Made by a program: the position numbers and the translations under genes. From the NCBI RefSeq assembly GCF_000473895.1, contig NZ_ASSJ01000017.1:1-64000 (forward strand): a DNA stretch of 64,000 nucleotides, in the 5' to 3' direction. Origin of the DNA: Rubidibacter lacunae KORDI 51-2. GTDB taxonomy: Bacteria; Cyanobacteriota; Cyanobacteriia; Cyanobacteriales; Rubidibacteraceae. Within the stretch, counting starts at the first letter, position 1. Each line of letters starts with the position of its first letter. This document shows positions 27,692-36,800 of this stretch, in pieces. The notes under the pieces were generated by a model. It had not been told where the DNA came from. It did no database searches and saw only the letters and a list, made by a program, of their open reading frames with translations.

Positions 27692-28630
27692 AAAAAGATT
27701 TGAAGCTCGGCAGTTGAGTGCGCCCCCTTTTTTTGCCCAACAAATTTTCATCTAACCCCTTTTCCAAAGAGTCGGCTAACAAAAATTCATCTCGTCAATT
27801 GGCAACTTTAAGATTTTAAGAGAGTTCATCATATTTGATATGCGCTCAGCATGAGTTCGCTAGCTCGAAAATCAACTTCCGGTCGTGGCAAACACTTTTG
27901 TTGGAATGGTGAGACCCAATTAATTTGGGAAGTAGTGTTTGATATCTTTTCCCCAGGTACAAATTATAGAAGTCCCCTTTACTTAGGGCTTGCTGAAAAA
28001 GTCCACAAAGTGAATTTAGGGGACAGAGAGCTCATGAAATTAGGCTTTCGCCATCTAGCCCCAGATTTTTGCCCCTAGATCTCGGCTCAAGTGCAAGGGT
28101 TTTGAGGCTCTAGCAACCATAACCTTGCACTCCTCTGACGCAGAAAACGCTGGAACCTTCTCGCTGAAACAATTCCAGCCTTTTTCAGCAAGCCCTACTT
28201 AAAAGTATGCCAACTCCTGATGAAGCAACTTTTTTCCATAACACCGAAGGAATGCACTTTCGGGTACATTACGATCCCAATCGACAATCCAATCAGTGTT
28301 ATGGCGGGGCTCGAATAAATGGAGTACTCTTCAAGCCATACAAAAACAATAGGCTCTATCTTTTCTGTGTACCTCATCCACTGAGCAGAGCTATGCCGAG
28401 CCGCAGTCAGTTGCCGAACAAGTATCCGTGCCGGACCTATCTAAATCTGCCTGGTAACATTGCTTCTCCGCACGCACGGCAGCGATTGCAGCGCTCAACT
28501 GTACCCTCGGTGAGTTCACCTGAATTGGGTCAGTCTTGCCAAATTTGGACTGGGTCGCAAGCACCGTCGCTCAAGACCGGTCATAATAGGTAATTTGCGG
28601 TAACTCTCGCGAGCAGGAGTCACGAGTTCG
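27692..28630. other. 939-bp gap holding a MITE-like copy
   Basis: Apart from the 212-bp repeat at 27985-28196, nothing recognisable. Two frames (27851-28078 and 28207-28593) have no family and one runs into the repeat; I reject both. Confidence 0.5.
27985..28196 (+). mobile_element. MITE-like element, copy 1 (212 bp)
   Basis: Begins AGGGCTTGCTGAAAAA and ends with its inverted complement TTTTTCAGCAAGCCCT. It is flanked by the 4-bp direct repeat ACTT (27981-27984 and 28197-28200). An internal inverted pair GTGCAAGG/CCTTGCAC lies near the middle. The second copy at 50913-51124 is in the opposite orientation, is the same length and is clearly similar throughout. It has no transposase. Confidence 0.85.
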
Positions 28631-29113
28631 ATGGCAACGAGCAATACGCAGGTCAAGAAGGCAATCGCGCAAAACGTTAAGGACGCCCTGCGCAAGGCCG
28701 AAATCAATCCGACGACGAAGGCTGGCAACCGCGAGCTGAGTAAACTCATCCACATGTTGATGGAGGAGGATGAGTTGCCGAGCGACCTAGCTGCAGCGAG
28801 CGAGCAGCTTAGCAAACACGTGGTGGCTACTCTCCAGGAGCGCAATAAGAAGAACATCGACGGTGCGGCTATTCGGACGCTGATCGCGCAACGGCGATCG
28901 CTGTTCGGCGACGCAACGGAAGCAGCTGTCCCCGAATCCACCAAGCCAGCAGCAGCAATCGAATCAGACCCGCCTACCAGCGAGGCCGCTGACGCCCCCG
29001 CTAAGCCAGATGATGCCCCTGCTGCGAGTGCAGATGCGGAGGCTGGAACCAAATCAAAAACCAAGTCTAAAGCCAAGTCAAAAACCGCAGAAAACAAGAC
29101 CGCAGAAGAATAG
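28631..29113 (+). CDS. Hypothetical protein with Lys/Ala-rich tail
   Basis: The 160-aa product has a helical N-terminal domain (1-100: VKKAIAQNVKDALRKAEI, KLIHMLMEEDELP, TLIAQRRSLFGDA) and a low-complexity C-terminus rich in Ala, Pro, Lys and Asp, ending KTKSKAKSKTAENKTAEE. The tail looks like that of histone-H1-like or nucleoid-associated proteins, but the N-terminal domain is not one I recognise. ATG at 28631. The next gene follows at 63 bp. DNA or RNA binding is a guess from the tail. Confidence 0.7.
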   Translation: MATSNTQVKKAIAQNVKDALRKAEINPTTKAGNRELSKLIHMLMEEDELPSDLAAASEQLSKHVVATLQERNKKNIDGAAIRTLIAQRRSLFGDATEAAVPESTKPAAAIESDPPTSEAADAPAKPDDAPAASADAEAGTKSKTKSKAKSKTAENKTAEE

Positions 29114-29176
29114 ACGAGCGCGTTGTGGCGCCGAGTCGTTGTCCAAGCTGAAGACACGAATTTGTGCAACCGACGG

Positions 29177-29563
29177 ATGGCTCTCTCCTGTCCGAAGTGT
29201 GGCGATCGCTTTGAGGTAGTAGTTTTCGCCGAGATCGAAGTCGATCGCTGCATTGGCTGCGGCGGTCTTTGGTTCGACTGCGAAGAAGTCGAGCACCTCA
29301 AGCTGGCGGCTGGCTCGGAAGCGATTGACGTGGGCGATCCGCAGTGCGGCCGCCAGCTGGATCGCTTGGCGAGCGCGGTCGCTTGCCCGCGCTGCGGGGA
29401 TGCCATGACCCGCATGCTAGACATGGACGCTCACGCCATTTGGTACGAGCGCTGTTGTGTCTGTTGCGGCATTTGGCTGGACGCTGGCGAATTTGTCAAA
29501 TTCAAGGACAACTTCCTGCCCCAATCGGCAATCGCTCGCATTCGCAATTGGTTTCGCCCCTAA
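29177..29563 (+). CDS. TFIIB-type zinc-ribbon protein
   Basis: The 128-aa protein holds two zinc ribbons: CPKCGDRFEVVVF with CIGCGGLWFDCEEVEHL (about 5-40) and CPRCGDAM with CCVCCGIWLDAGEF (about 73-110). This is the zf-TFIIB-like family with the signature CxGCxGxWxDxxE. I chose the ATG at 29177, since the extension to 29123 adds no family sequence. Its stop overlaps that of dnaX by 4 bp on the opposite strand. Function unknown. Confidence 0.82.
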   Translation: MALSCPKCGDRFEVVVFAEIEVDRCIGCGGLWFDCEEVEHLKLAAGSEAIDVGDPQCGRQLDRLASAVACPRCGDAMTRMLDMDAHAIWYERCCVCCGIWLDAGEFVKFKDNFLPQSAIARIRNWFRP

Positions 29564-31581
29564 AACGGAACCTCGTCGGAGAAGGTATCCGCTGCGTCAG
29601 CAGGTATCTCCAAGTCGATACTGTTGCCGGCAACTGCGGTGAGGTCGAGTTGCTCGGCTGCCGGACTTTCGGGCAAGGGCATGTCGGGCAGGACTTCGCC
29701 ATTGAAAGCGCTGGCAAGACTGCGGGCCGCCCGGTCGATATCGGCGTCGGTCGGTTTGGATCCGGACGGCTGGGTTTCATTAGCAGGCACTGACGGTGCT
29801 TGCGTTTCTATAGGTAGGGCAGACAATTCTGGGGCAGTCGGCTTGGAGACGAGAGTCTGTGAGTCCGGTGGCGGTGATGGCGCGATCGCTGCGGTCTGGG
29901 CTGGTAGATCGGCCGGGGGTCGATCTACTGGTACTTTTTCAGTTGGTTTTGGCTCGGCGTCGATAACAAACTGAACTTTAAAAGGACATTCACAGGCCCG
30001 CGTGAACGCTTCCTCAAGGGCGGCCTTGCGATTTTCTGCTTGGGCGAGGATACCTTTGGAGCTAACGCCAATCAGCGCAATGCTGCGGTCGAAGTCGATC
30101 CCGATTGGATGGCATTGCTGCCGGAGCAGCGCCTGAGTAAACCGCGGTAGCGATTCGATGACTTGCTTCCAAACAGCCGGATAGGCCGTTGGGGTGGGAG
30201 CAGGACTGGGTGACGGCAATTCCGTTGCTGCCGGTTGCGAAACTGTTACGGGTAGCGGGCGATCGCTCGCTGCGGGGGGGGCAGAAGCCGTGCGCCCCTG
30301 CGGTTCGGCAGTCGGGGTGCTTGGCTGGCGATCGCGTGACGGGGTTGGCGGGGTTGGAGCCGTGTCTGGTCTCGGGCGCGACTGGGCAGCCTGTAGGGGC
30401 GGTTTGCGATCGCGCGGTACGACTGCCGGTGCCGGTTCCGGACGCTCTTGCGACACGACCGTTGGCTCGGCGGTCGGTGCGACGGGTTGGCGATCGCGCT
30501 CGAGCAATCCGAGCAAGGTCACTTCTAACCAGAGGCGCGGCTGTGTAGTGTGGCGCAACTGCGGTTCGCCATCCCGGAGCACTTGCTGGCCGCGCATCAT
30601 GTCTGTAATCGTCCAGCGATCGGCTTCTGCAATCAGTTGCTCCCAAGTCGGCGTCGTCAGCGCCACGAGGTTGGCGTGTTGGGGAGCGGTTTTAGCAATC
30701 AGCAGGTCGCGATAGAAACCGGCGAGATTGTGTAAAACAGTGAGCGGTTCGCGGCCGCGATCGAGCAAGTGGCGGCTTTGTGCCAGTACGTCGGCAATTG
30801 CGCCGGTGCGAATCGCCCGCAACAGCGCCAGCAAGTCGCGTTCGGGAATCGCCCCGACCAAGTCCCAAACCCGTTGGGGCGTCACCGTTCCCGACAGCAA
30901 ACTCAGTTGGTCGAGCAAGCTTTCTGCATCTCGCATGCCGCCGTCAGCCACTTGAGCCACCAGCGTTAGCGCTTCCGGAGCGATCGCGATCTGCTCGCGG
31001 CGGGCGATCTCGCCGAGGTGCGTCACCATTGCCGCGAGCGGAATCCGGCGGAAGTCGAAACGTTGGCAGCGCGAAATAATCGTCGGCAGCACGCGCTGCG
31101 GGTCGGTCGTTGCCAGGATAAACACCACGCGCGAAGGGGGCTCTTCGAGGGTTTTCAGCAGTGCATTAAACGCGGCTGCACTGAGCATGTGTACCTCATC
31201 GATCAGGTACACCTTGTAGCGGCACAGCACTGGAGCAAACTGGGCCCGTTCGATCAACTCGCGGATGTTATCCACGCCCGTGTTGCTAGCGGCATCAATT
31301 TCGATCGCGTCTAGAGCCGTACCCCGCGCGATCGTCTGGCATGCTTCACAGCGGCCGCAGGGCGTTGTGGTCGGGCGATCGCCGCTGAGACAGTTCAGCG
31401 ACTTGGCAAAGATGCGTGCGGAGGAGGTTTTGCCGGTGCCGCGCGGTCCGGCGAACAAGTAAGCAGGGGCAATGCGTTCGGTAGCGATCGCGTTGGCAAG
31501 CGTGGTGGCGATCGCGTCTTGCCCGACGAGGTCGGCAAAGGTCTGCGGACGGTATTTGTGGTGAAGCGGTTCGTAGGTCAT
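29560..31581 (-). CDS. dnaX: DNA polymerase III subunit gamma/tau
   Basis: Clamp-loader ATPase of 673 aa. It shows HHKYRPQTFADLVGQ at the N-terminus, Walker A GPRGTGKTSSARIFAK (about 45-60), a zinc module with CLSGDRPTTTPCGRCEAC (about 64-81), LIDEVHMLSAAAFNALLKTLEEPP (Walker B, about 124-147) and the sensor TIISRCQRFDFRR. Residues 370-500 are Pro-rich and low in complexity, and a tau-like C-terminal part follows. No intein is present, unlike in some cyanobacterial dnaX genes. ATG at 31581. Convergent with the zinc-ribbon gene (4-bp overlap). Confidence 0.96.
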   Translation of the reverse strand: MTYEPLHHKYRPQTFADLVGQDAIATTLANAIATERIAPAYLFAGPRGTGKTSSARIFAKSLNCLSGDRPTTTPCGRCEACQTIARGTALDAIEIDAASNTGVDNIRELIERAQFAPVLCRYKVYLIDEVHMLSAAAFNALLKTLEEPPSRVVFILATTDPQRVLPTIISRCQRFDFRRIPLAAMVTHLGEIARREQIAIAPEALTLVAQVADGGMRDAESLLDQLSLLSGTVTPQRVWDLVGAIPERDLLALLRAIRTGAIADVLAQSRHLLDRGREPLTVLHNLAGFYRDLLIAKTAPQHANLVALTTPTWEQLIAEADRWTITDMMRGQQVLRDGEPQLRHTTQPRLWLEVTLLGLLERDRQPVAPTAEPTVVSQERPEPAPAVVPRDRKPPLQAAQSRPRPDTAPTPPTPSRDRQPSTPTAEPQGRTASAPPAASDRPLPVTVSQPAATELPSPSPAPTPTAYPAVWKQVIESLPRFTQALLRQQCHPIGIDFDRSIALIGVSSKGILAQAENRKAALEEAFTRACECPFKVQFVIDAEPKPTEKVPVDRPPADLPAQTAAIAPSPPPDSQTLVSKPTAPELSALPIETQAPSVPANETQPSGSKPTDADIDRAARSLASAFNGEVLPDMPLPESPAAEQLDLTAVAGNSIDLEIPADAADTFSDEVPF

Positions 31582-31798
31582 GGAGCGAACGGCGTCCTGG
31601 ACTTACGAGTGTAACGAAGAGTCGGAGCGCGAGCGCCTGGCTCTGGGTAGCTCGCGCTCTCCGAACCGCTCGCTCGGGCGGTAAGTTCCTGCCAACCGAA
31701 GCACATTCGCAGCAACCGCTCGGCGCGTTCTGGGACCCGGATCGCGGTTGTAGAATCGAAATTGCCTCGGGCACAGGTTCCGGGAGAGATTTGCCGCG

Positions 31799-33088
31799 AT
31801 GCGACTCAATGCCGTCACGACGTTTCAATACGATCGCAAAACCTACAGTTGTGCGGTCAAACAGCAAGATTTGCACCTGGAGTTGCGCGTGCAAAACTTC
31901 AAAACCAAGTATATTCTTGCCGTTCGCCAAGGCGAAACCCTCGGATTGCTCGGTCGCGACCGGGCGACCGCCCGCCCGATCGATATTTCACAACCCTATT
32001 TCTTTAACTTGATCAAAGCTGCACTCGGCGCGCTAAAAATTGCCGAACTCGAAGCTGAAGCCCGCAAGACAGACGCGCTTTTTGCCGAATTAAGCAAAGC
32101 GGTGGAGTGCCAAGCCGAGCAAATCGAACTATTAGAAACTCAATTGCAACTCCTAGAAACCGAAAAAGATAAACTTTCTGCATCCGCACAACAGCGACTC
32201 GGGGGGCTGCGCTCCGAGTCAGCTGCCAGCGACCGGCGAACGCGCAGCGAGCGGGAACTCGTTGCCAAACTGCAGGCCGAACTGGCGGCCGAGAAACAGA
32301 AGGCGATCGCCCTCGAAACCGAACTCGACCGCGCCATCCCGCGGGTCAATCGCCAAGAGTTCTGGCAGCAAGTCGAGGGCGAACTGGGCGAAGATACGTG
32401 GGCGAATCTCGATCGCGCCGTCCGAGGTCCGCTCTTTGAGAAATTACTCGAATCCGAACAACAAGCCGCGGTTATCGAGTCGCTCAACTGTGTTGGCGCA
32501 GACATCTTTGCCGGCAGCACACCCGCGGCCGACTATTCGACGGCGGGATTGCCTCTTTGCGAAATCGTCGAACGCGCGATCGTGAACGACTTCTTTACCG
32601 AGCTGTATCGGTTTTTGTGCGATCGCTACCCCGAGCGCCGCACGCCATCCGGACACTGCGAACTCGGCGGTCTGAAAATTCGCGCTGCCCATCAAAGCGG
32701 AACGCGCAGTGCGCCCTGGGGTAACCTCGCGCAATTGCTCGCACCGAATTGGCACTGCCTGCGACGAGACGCACTCGACGCCGATCGCCCGCCTGCTAGG
32801 GACGTTTACGTAACCGCCCGCGCCCGCGAGCTTACCGAACGCGATCGCCAGATCGTTCGCGACTGCCTGGACGCCTGGGACAGCCCGATTGCGCGCTGGA
32901 TGCAGCGCAGCACTTTGGCCGCATCGGCGCTCGACCAAATCCGCCAGCTCCGCAACCGCATCGCACATCCCGGGCCGCTCCACATTTGGCAGTACCGCCA
33001 CCTGCGCGCCTCAATTATCGGTGATGCTAGCCGACGCGGCATCCTCGCACAGATCTATTCCGCTTCGACCGCGCGCACGCTTCCATAG
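31799..33088 (+). CDS. Coiled-coil protein with HEPN-like C-terminal motif
   Basis: The 429-aa product has three parts. Residues 1-80 form a beta-rich domain (TTFQYDRKTYSCAVKQQ) of no known family. About 82-190 is a coiled coil rich in Glu, Ala, Leu and Lys (AELEAEARKTDALFAELSKA and LLETEKDKLSASAQQRLGGL). The C-terminal domain ends with LRNRIAHPGPLHIWQY; R385 and H390 fit the Rx4-6H motif of HEPN domains, many of which are RNases of toxin or defence systems. ATG at 31799, divergent from dnaX. No antitoxin-like partner is next to it. Function unknown; an RNase or a structural HEPN role are both possible. Confidence 0.7.
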   Translation: MRLNAVTTFQYDRKTYSCAVKQQDLHLELRVQNFKTKYILAVRQGETLGLLGRDRATARPIDISQPYFFNLIKAALGALKIAELEAEARKTDALFAELSKAVECQAEQIELLETQLQLLETEKDKLSASAQQRLGGLRSESAASDRRTRSERELVAKLQAELAAEKQKAIALETELDRAIPRVNRQEFWQQVEGELGEDTWANLDRAVRGPLFEKLLESEQQAAVIESLNCVGADIFAGSTPAADYSTAGLPLCEIVERAIVNDFFTELYRFLCDRYPERRTPSGHCELGGLKIRAAHQSGTRSAPWGNLAQLLAPNWHCLRRDALDADRPPARDVYVTARARELTERDRQIVRDCLDAWDSPIARWMQRSTLAASALDQIRQLRNRIAHPGPLHIWQYRHLRASIIGDASRRGILAQIYSASTARTLP

Positions 33089-33823
33089 CAGCACTGCCAT
33101 GCCCTCATAGCAGCTGAGGAGCTGCTGTGGACACTGCAAGTCAGTAAAGACATGTAAAATGACCTCCCATGGTGGAGATTGTCCGGACTAACTTTTCCGC
33201 TGGCATACCTCGCCGTCCGATGCATGACGCCATCTCATGCCTGGGAATATTTTCTGGTGTATTGATGCCATGAGTGTTGTCCCGGAGCATTGATGTCTGA
33301 TGCACCGATCCCTGGAGCGTTGCTACCCGGATGAGCATCGGTGCTGGGCGCGAACTCGTCATCGCTGCTTGCAAGCTTTTTACAATCCTTTTGCAAACAC
33401 TGTATAGCCCTGCGCTTGACATTTCTCCCTGCCAAGAATAATGCAGAATTGCATGTCTTGATTTTATTTTGTCCATAAAAAAGACCTGCGTTCTCCTAGC
33501 GTTCCCGTCAAATCTGGCTCCAAAACAGTCACTTGACAACAACCCACAAGCTTGGTTAAGAAGGGGTTAACTCGACAATAACCACCTCTTAAGCTGGCTG
33601 GGTTCATCTCTTAATGTTTCTGGGCTAGTTTGTGAAAGGCATTTTTTTTGCTCGCTGAGGACAGTGATGCCGGCGATCGGGGTAAGCGAGTTGTGGCAAG
33701 CGATCGATGCGATCTGTCTGCCCACTACCCGTCACCGACAAGCCCCGCACAACTGCCGTCCGAGCAACGGCACGCCTAGGTGCAGACTGCTGCCGTAATG
33801 ACGAATTCCTGGAATAAGGCTAA
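33089..33823. other. 735-bp upstream region of the giant exoenzyme gene
   Basis: No supported gene; a 133-aa reverse frame at 33141-33542 has no recognisable relatives. The region contains the Pho-box-like cluster at 33554-33595. Confidence 0.5.
33554..33595. promoter_or_regulatory. Pho-box-like cluster
   Basis: GGTTAA occurs at 33554 and 33565 (11-bp period; TTAACC on the reverse strand), followed by AATAACCA-cct-CTTAAGCT at 33577-33595, again with 11-bp spacing. Two reverse and two forward half-sites lie about 230-270 bp before the ATG of the giant phosphorus-scavenging protein. This fits SphR/PhoB control, although the arrangement is less regular than at 24251. By-eye prediction. Confidence 0.55.
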
Positions 33824-36800
33824 ATGGAAGAGCTCACCGCCCCGCAACCGTCGAACGCGATTACTCTGACGCCAATCGGAACGTTCTCTACGGGCGTTTT
33901 CGATGAGAGCGCCGCTGAAATCGTTGCCTTTGACCCCGGCAGCCAGCGCCTCTTCGTCGTCAACGCCAACAATGCCACGATTGACATCCTCGACGTTAGC
34001 GACCCGAGCAACCCGGTCGCCAACCCGATGAGCGAGGACCAGGAAGTACCGCCCATTACCGACGGGCCGGCAACCGGTGACTTTACTTTCACCATAAGCA
34101 GCACCAACGTCCTCACCGTTACCGGCACGTTCAGCGGTCTCTCCAGTGCGCTGAACCCAGTCGGTGCCGTTGATGCTGAAGGCAATCCGGTAAGCGCGAT
34201 CCACGTTCACACGGCGGATGCGGGGACGAACGGTCCGATCCTTCGCAATCTGACAGTAACGACCTTCGGCGACGGACTCTCGGGCGTTTATAGCGGTGAG
34301 TTTCAACTGACTGCAGACGAAGCCGCTGCCGCGCTCGACGAAGGGTTTTACGTTAATCTCCACACCATTAACAACCCAAGCGGCGAGTTGCGCGGTCAGT
34401 TCGTGCAGTCGTCGATCGACGCCACCAACCTCGGCGGCGGTGCTAATAGCGTCGATGTCGCGAACGGCATCGTGGCGGTTGCAATCGAAGCCGATAATAG
34501 CCAGGACCCCGGCACGATCGCGTTCTACACCACCGATGGTGACTTTCTCAACTCCGTGACGGTCGGCGCGCTGCCCGACATGGTGACCTTCACGCCCGAT
34601 GGCACCAAGCTGATCGTTGCGAACGAAGGCGAGCCCAACGACGACTACAGCGTCGACCCCGAAGGTTCGGTCAGTATCATCGACATCAGTGAAGCTGGCA
34701 ACGATTTAGCGGGCTTAACTCAGGACAACGTCTCTACAGCAGACTTCATCGCGTTTAACGATCGCATCGAAGACCTCCGCGGTCGCGGCGTGCGGATCTT
34801 TGGACCGAACGCAACCGTCGCACGGGATCTCGAGCCGGAGTACATCGCAGTCAGCGGCGACGGCAGCACTGCCTACGTATCCCTGCAGGAAAACAACGCC
34901 TTCGCGGTCGTCGATATCGAAACATCAACGGTTTTGGATATCCTGCCGCTCGGCTTCAAGGACTACAGCATCGGCCTGCCGACCCTGACGGAATTCAGCC
35001 TCGACGACGCGATCGCTGCTGAATCCCTAGGGTCCACCCTGGAGGGTGAGGACATCCCCCTCGGCGGGCTGTCGGGTTTGTTCTTCGAAGGCGTCGATGA
35101 GAACGGGTTCTACACCTTCATCACCCACCCCGATCGCGGACCGGATGCCGGTACCAGCGACGTGGACGGTGACGGTGACAACGAGCGCATCTTCAAGTTG
35201 CCGGAATTCCAACCTGAAGTCGTGCGCTTCACCCTCGATCCGGAAACGGGCAACATCGCGATCGTCGATCGCATCGGTTTGACCGATGGCAACGGCAATC
35301 CGCTCACCGGTTTGCCGAACCTGGAGGGCGACGATAATGGCGCAGCTCCGGCCGATCTCGAGGGCAACCTGCTGGAGTTCGACCCGCTGGGTGCTGACCT
35401 GGAGGGCATCGTTGTCGATGGGAGCGGCAATTTCTGGATGGTGGACGAGTACCGCCCGGCAGTCTACCAGTTCGACCCGAACGGCGCGCTGCTGAACCGC
35501 TTCGTTCCCGAGGGCACCGATCCGAACGGCGCGGACACCTTCGGTACGGAAACGCTTCCGGCTGAGTACGCCACCGCTCGCGACAACCGCGGCTTTGAAG
35601 CCGTTGCCCTGGACACGACGAACGGCATCCTGTACGCCTTCATCCAAACCCCGCTGGGCAACGACGGCACCGGCACCTTCAACCGCGACGTTTCCGACGA
35701 ATCCCAGGTGATTCGCATCCTCGGCATCGACCCCGCCACTGGCACCCCGGTCGCCGAGTACGTTTACTTGCTCGAACGTCCGGATGTCCGCCAGGGCGGC
35801 AGCGTCGATAAGATCGGCGATGCAGTCTTTGACCCAGCAACGGGGAACTTCTTTGTCATCGAGCGCGACTCCGGCTCCTCACCAGAGAGCACCAAAGCGA
35901 TCTACGAAATTAGCCTATCAGGTGCAACCAACGTGCTCGGGGCCGTACTGCCGGCCGGCCAAACCCTGGAGACTCTGACGCCCGACGAATTAGGAGGCAT
36001 CCGCCCGGTCAGCAAGCGGGAAGTCACCAACCTGCCGTCCTTGGGTTACCTGCCCAGCGACAAACCCGAAGGTCTCGCGATCGTGCCCGGTCCGACCGCC
36101 GGCAACTTCGCGCTGGCGGTGCTCAACGACAATGACTTCGAGCCGGAGGACAAAGCTACGGTGCTCGGCATCGTGGAATTTGCTAAGAGCAACAAGCTCG
36201 ACGCCAGCGACGAAGATGGTATTAATCTGCAGAACTTTCCGCTGCTAACTGCCTACCAGCCCGACGCGATCGCCACCTTTGAAGGACTCGACGGCCGCAC
36301 CTACATCGTTACGGCGAACGAAGGCGACGCGCGCGACTACGACACATTTTCGGAAGAAGCCAAACTCGCCGACCTACAGGCAGCCGGACTGCTCGACCTC
36401 AACGACGATGGCGTGCCCGACTCAGTAACCGACTCGCCGTTTGCCGAACTCAACGCGGACGACCAGCTCGGCGAGAAGAACCTCACCAATGTTAACGGCG
36501 ACCTCGATGGCGACGGGCTGATCGAGCAGCTGGTTGCCTTCGGCGGTCGTTCCTTTTCGGTGTTCGACCCATTCGGCAACCTGGTCTTCGATAGCGGCGA
36601 CGATTTCGAATTAATCACTGCCGAGGTTCTGCCGGAGGACTTCAACTCCAATAATGACGAGAACGACTCCTTCGACAACCGCAGCGACAACAAGGGACCG
36701 GAGCCGGAGGCCGTTGACGTCGGCTTTATCAACGGTATCCCCTACGCCTTCATCGGCTTCGAGCGCGTCGGCGGCATCGCAGTCTACGACTTGACCGACC

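Noticed and set aside
27851-28078. 75-aa forward frame
   Set aside because: Its second half runs through the MITE-like repeat and no family is recognisable.
28207-28593. 128-aa forward frame after the MITE copy
   Set aside because: No recognisable motif, composition unlike protein, no ribosome-binding site seen.
28516-29424. 302-aa reverse frame opposite the Lys/Ala-rich protein and the zinc-ribbon gene
   Set aside because: Low-complexity Ala/Ser sequence produced by the opposite strand of two better genes.
33141-33542. 133-aa reverse frame upstream of the giant gene
   Set aside because: No family recognised and no ribosome-binding site; overlaps a likely regulatory region.
35027-35647. 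206-aa reverse frame inside the giant gene, and several similar ones
   Set aside because: GC-rich coding DNA gives long antisense frames; the forward frame is strongly supported by domains.
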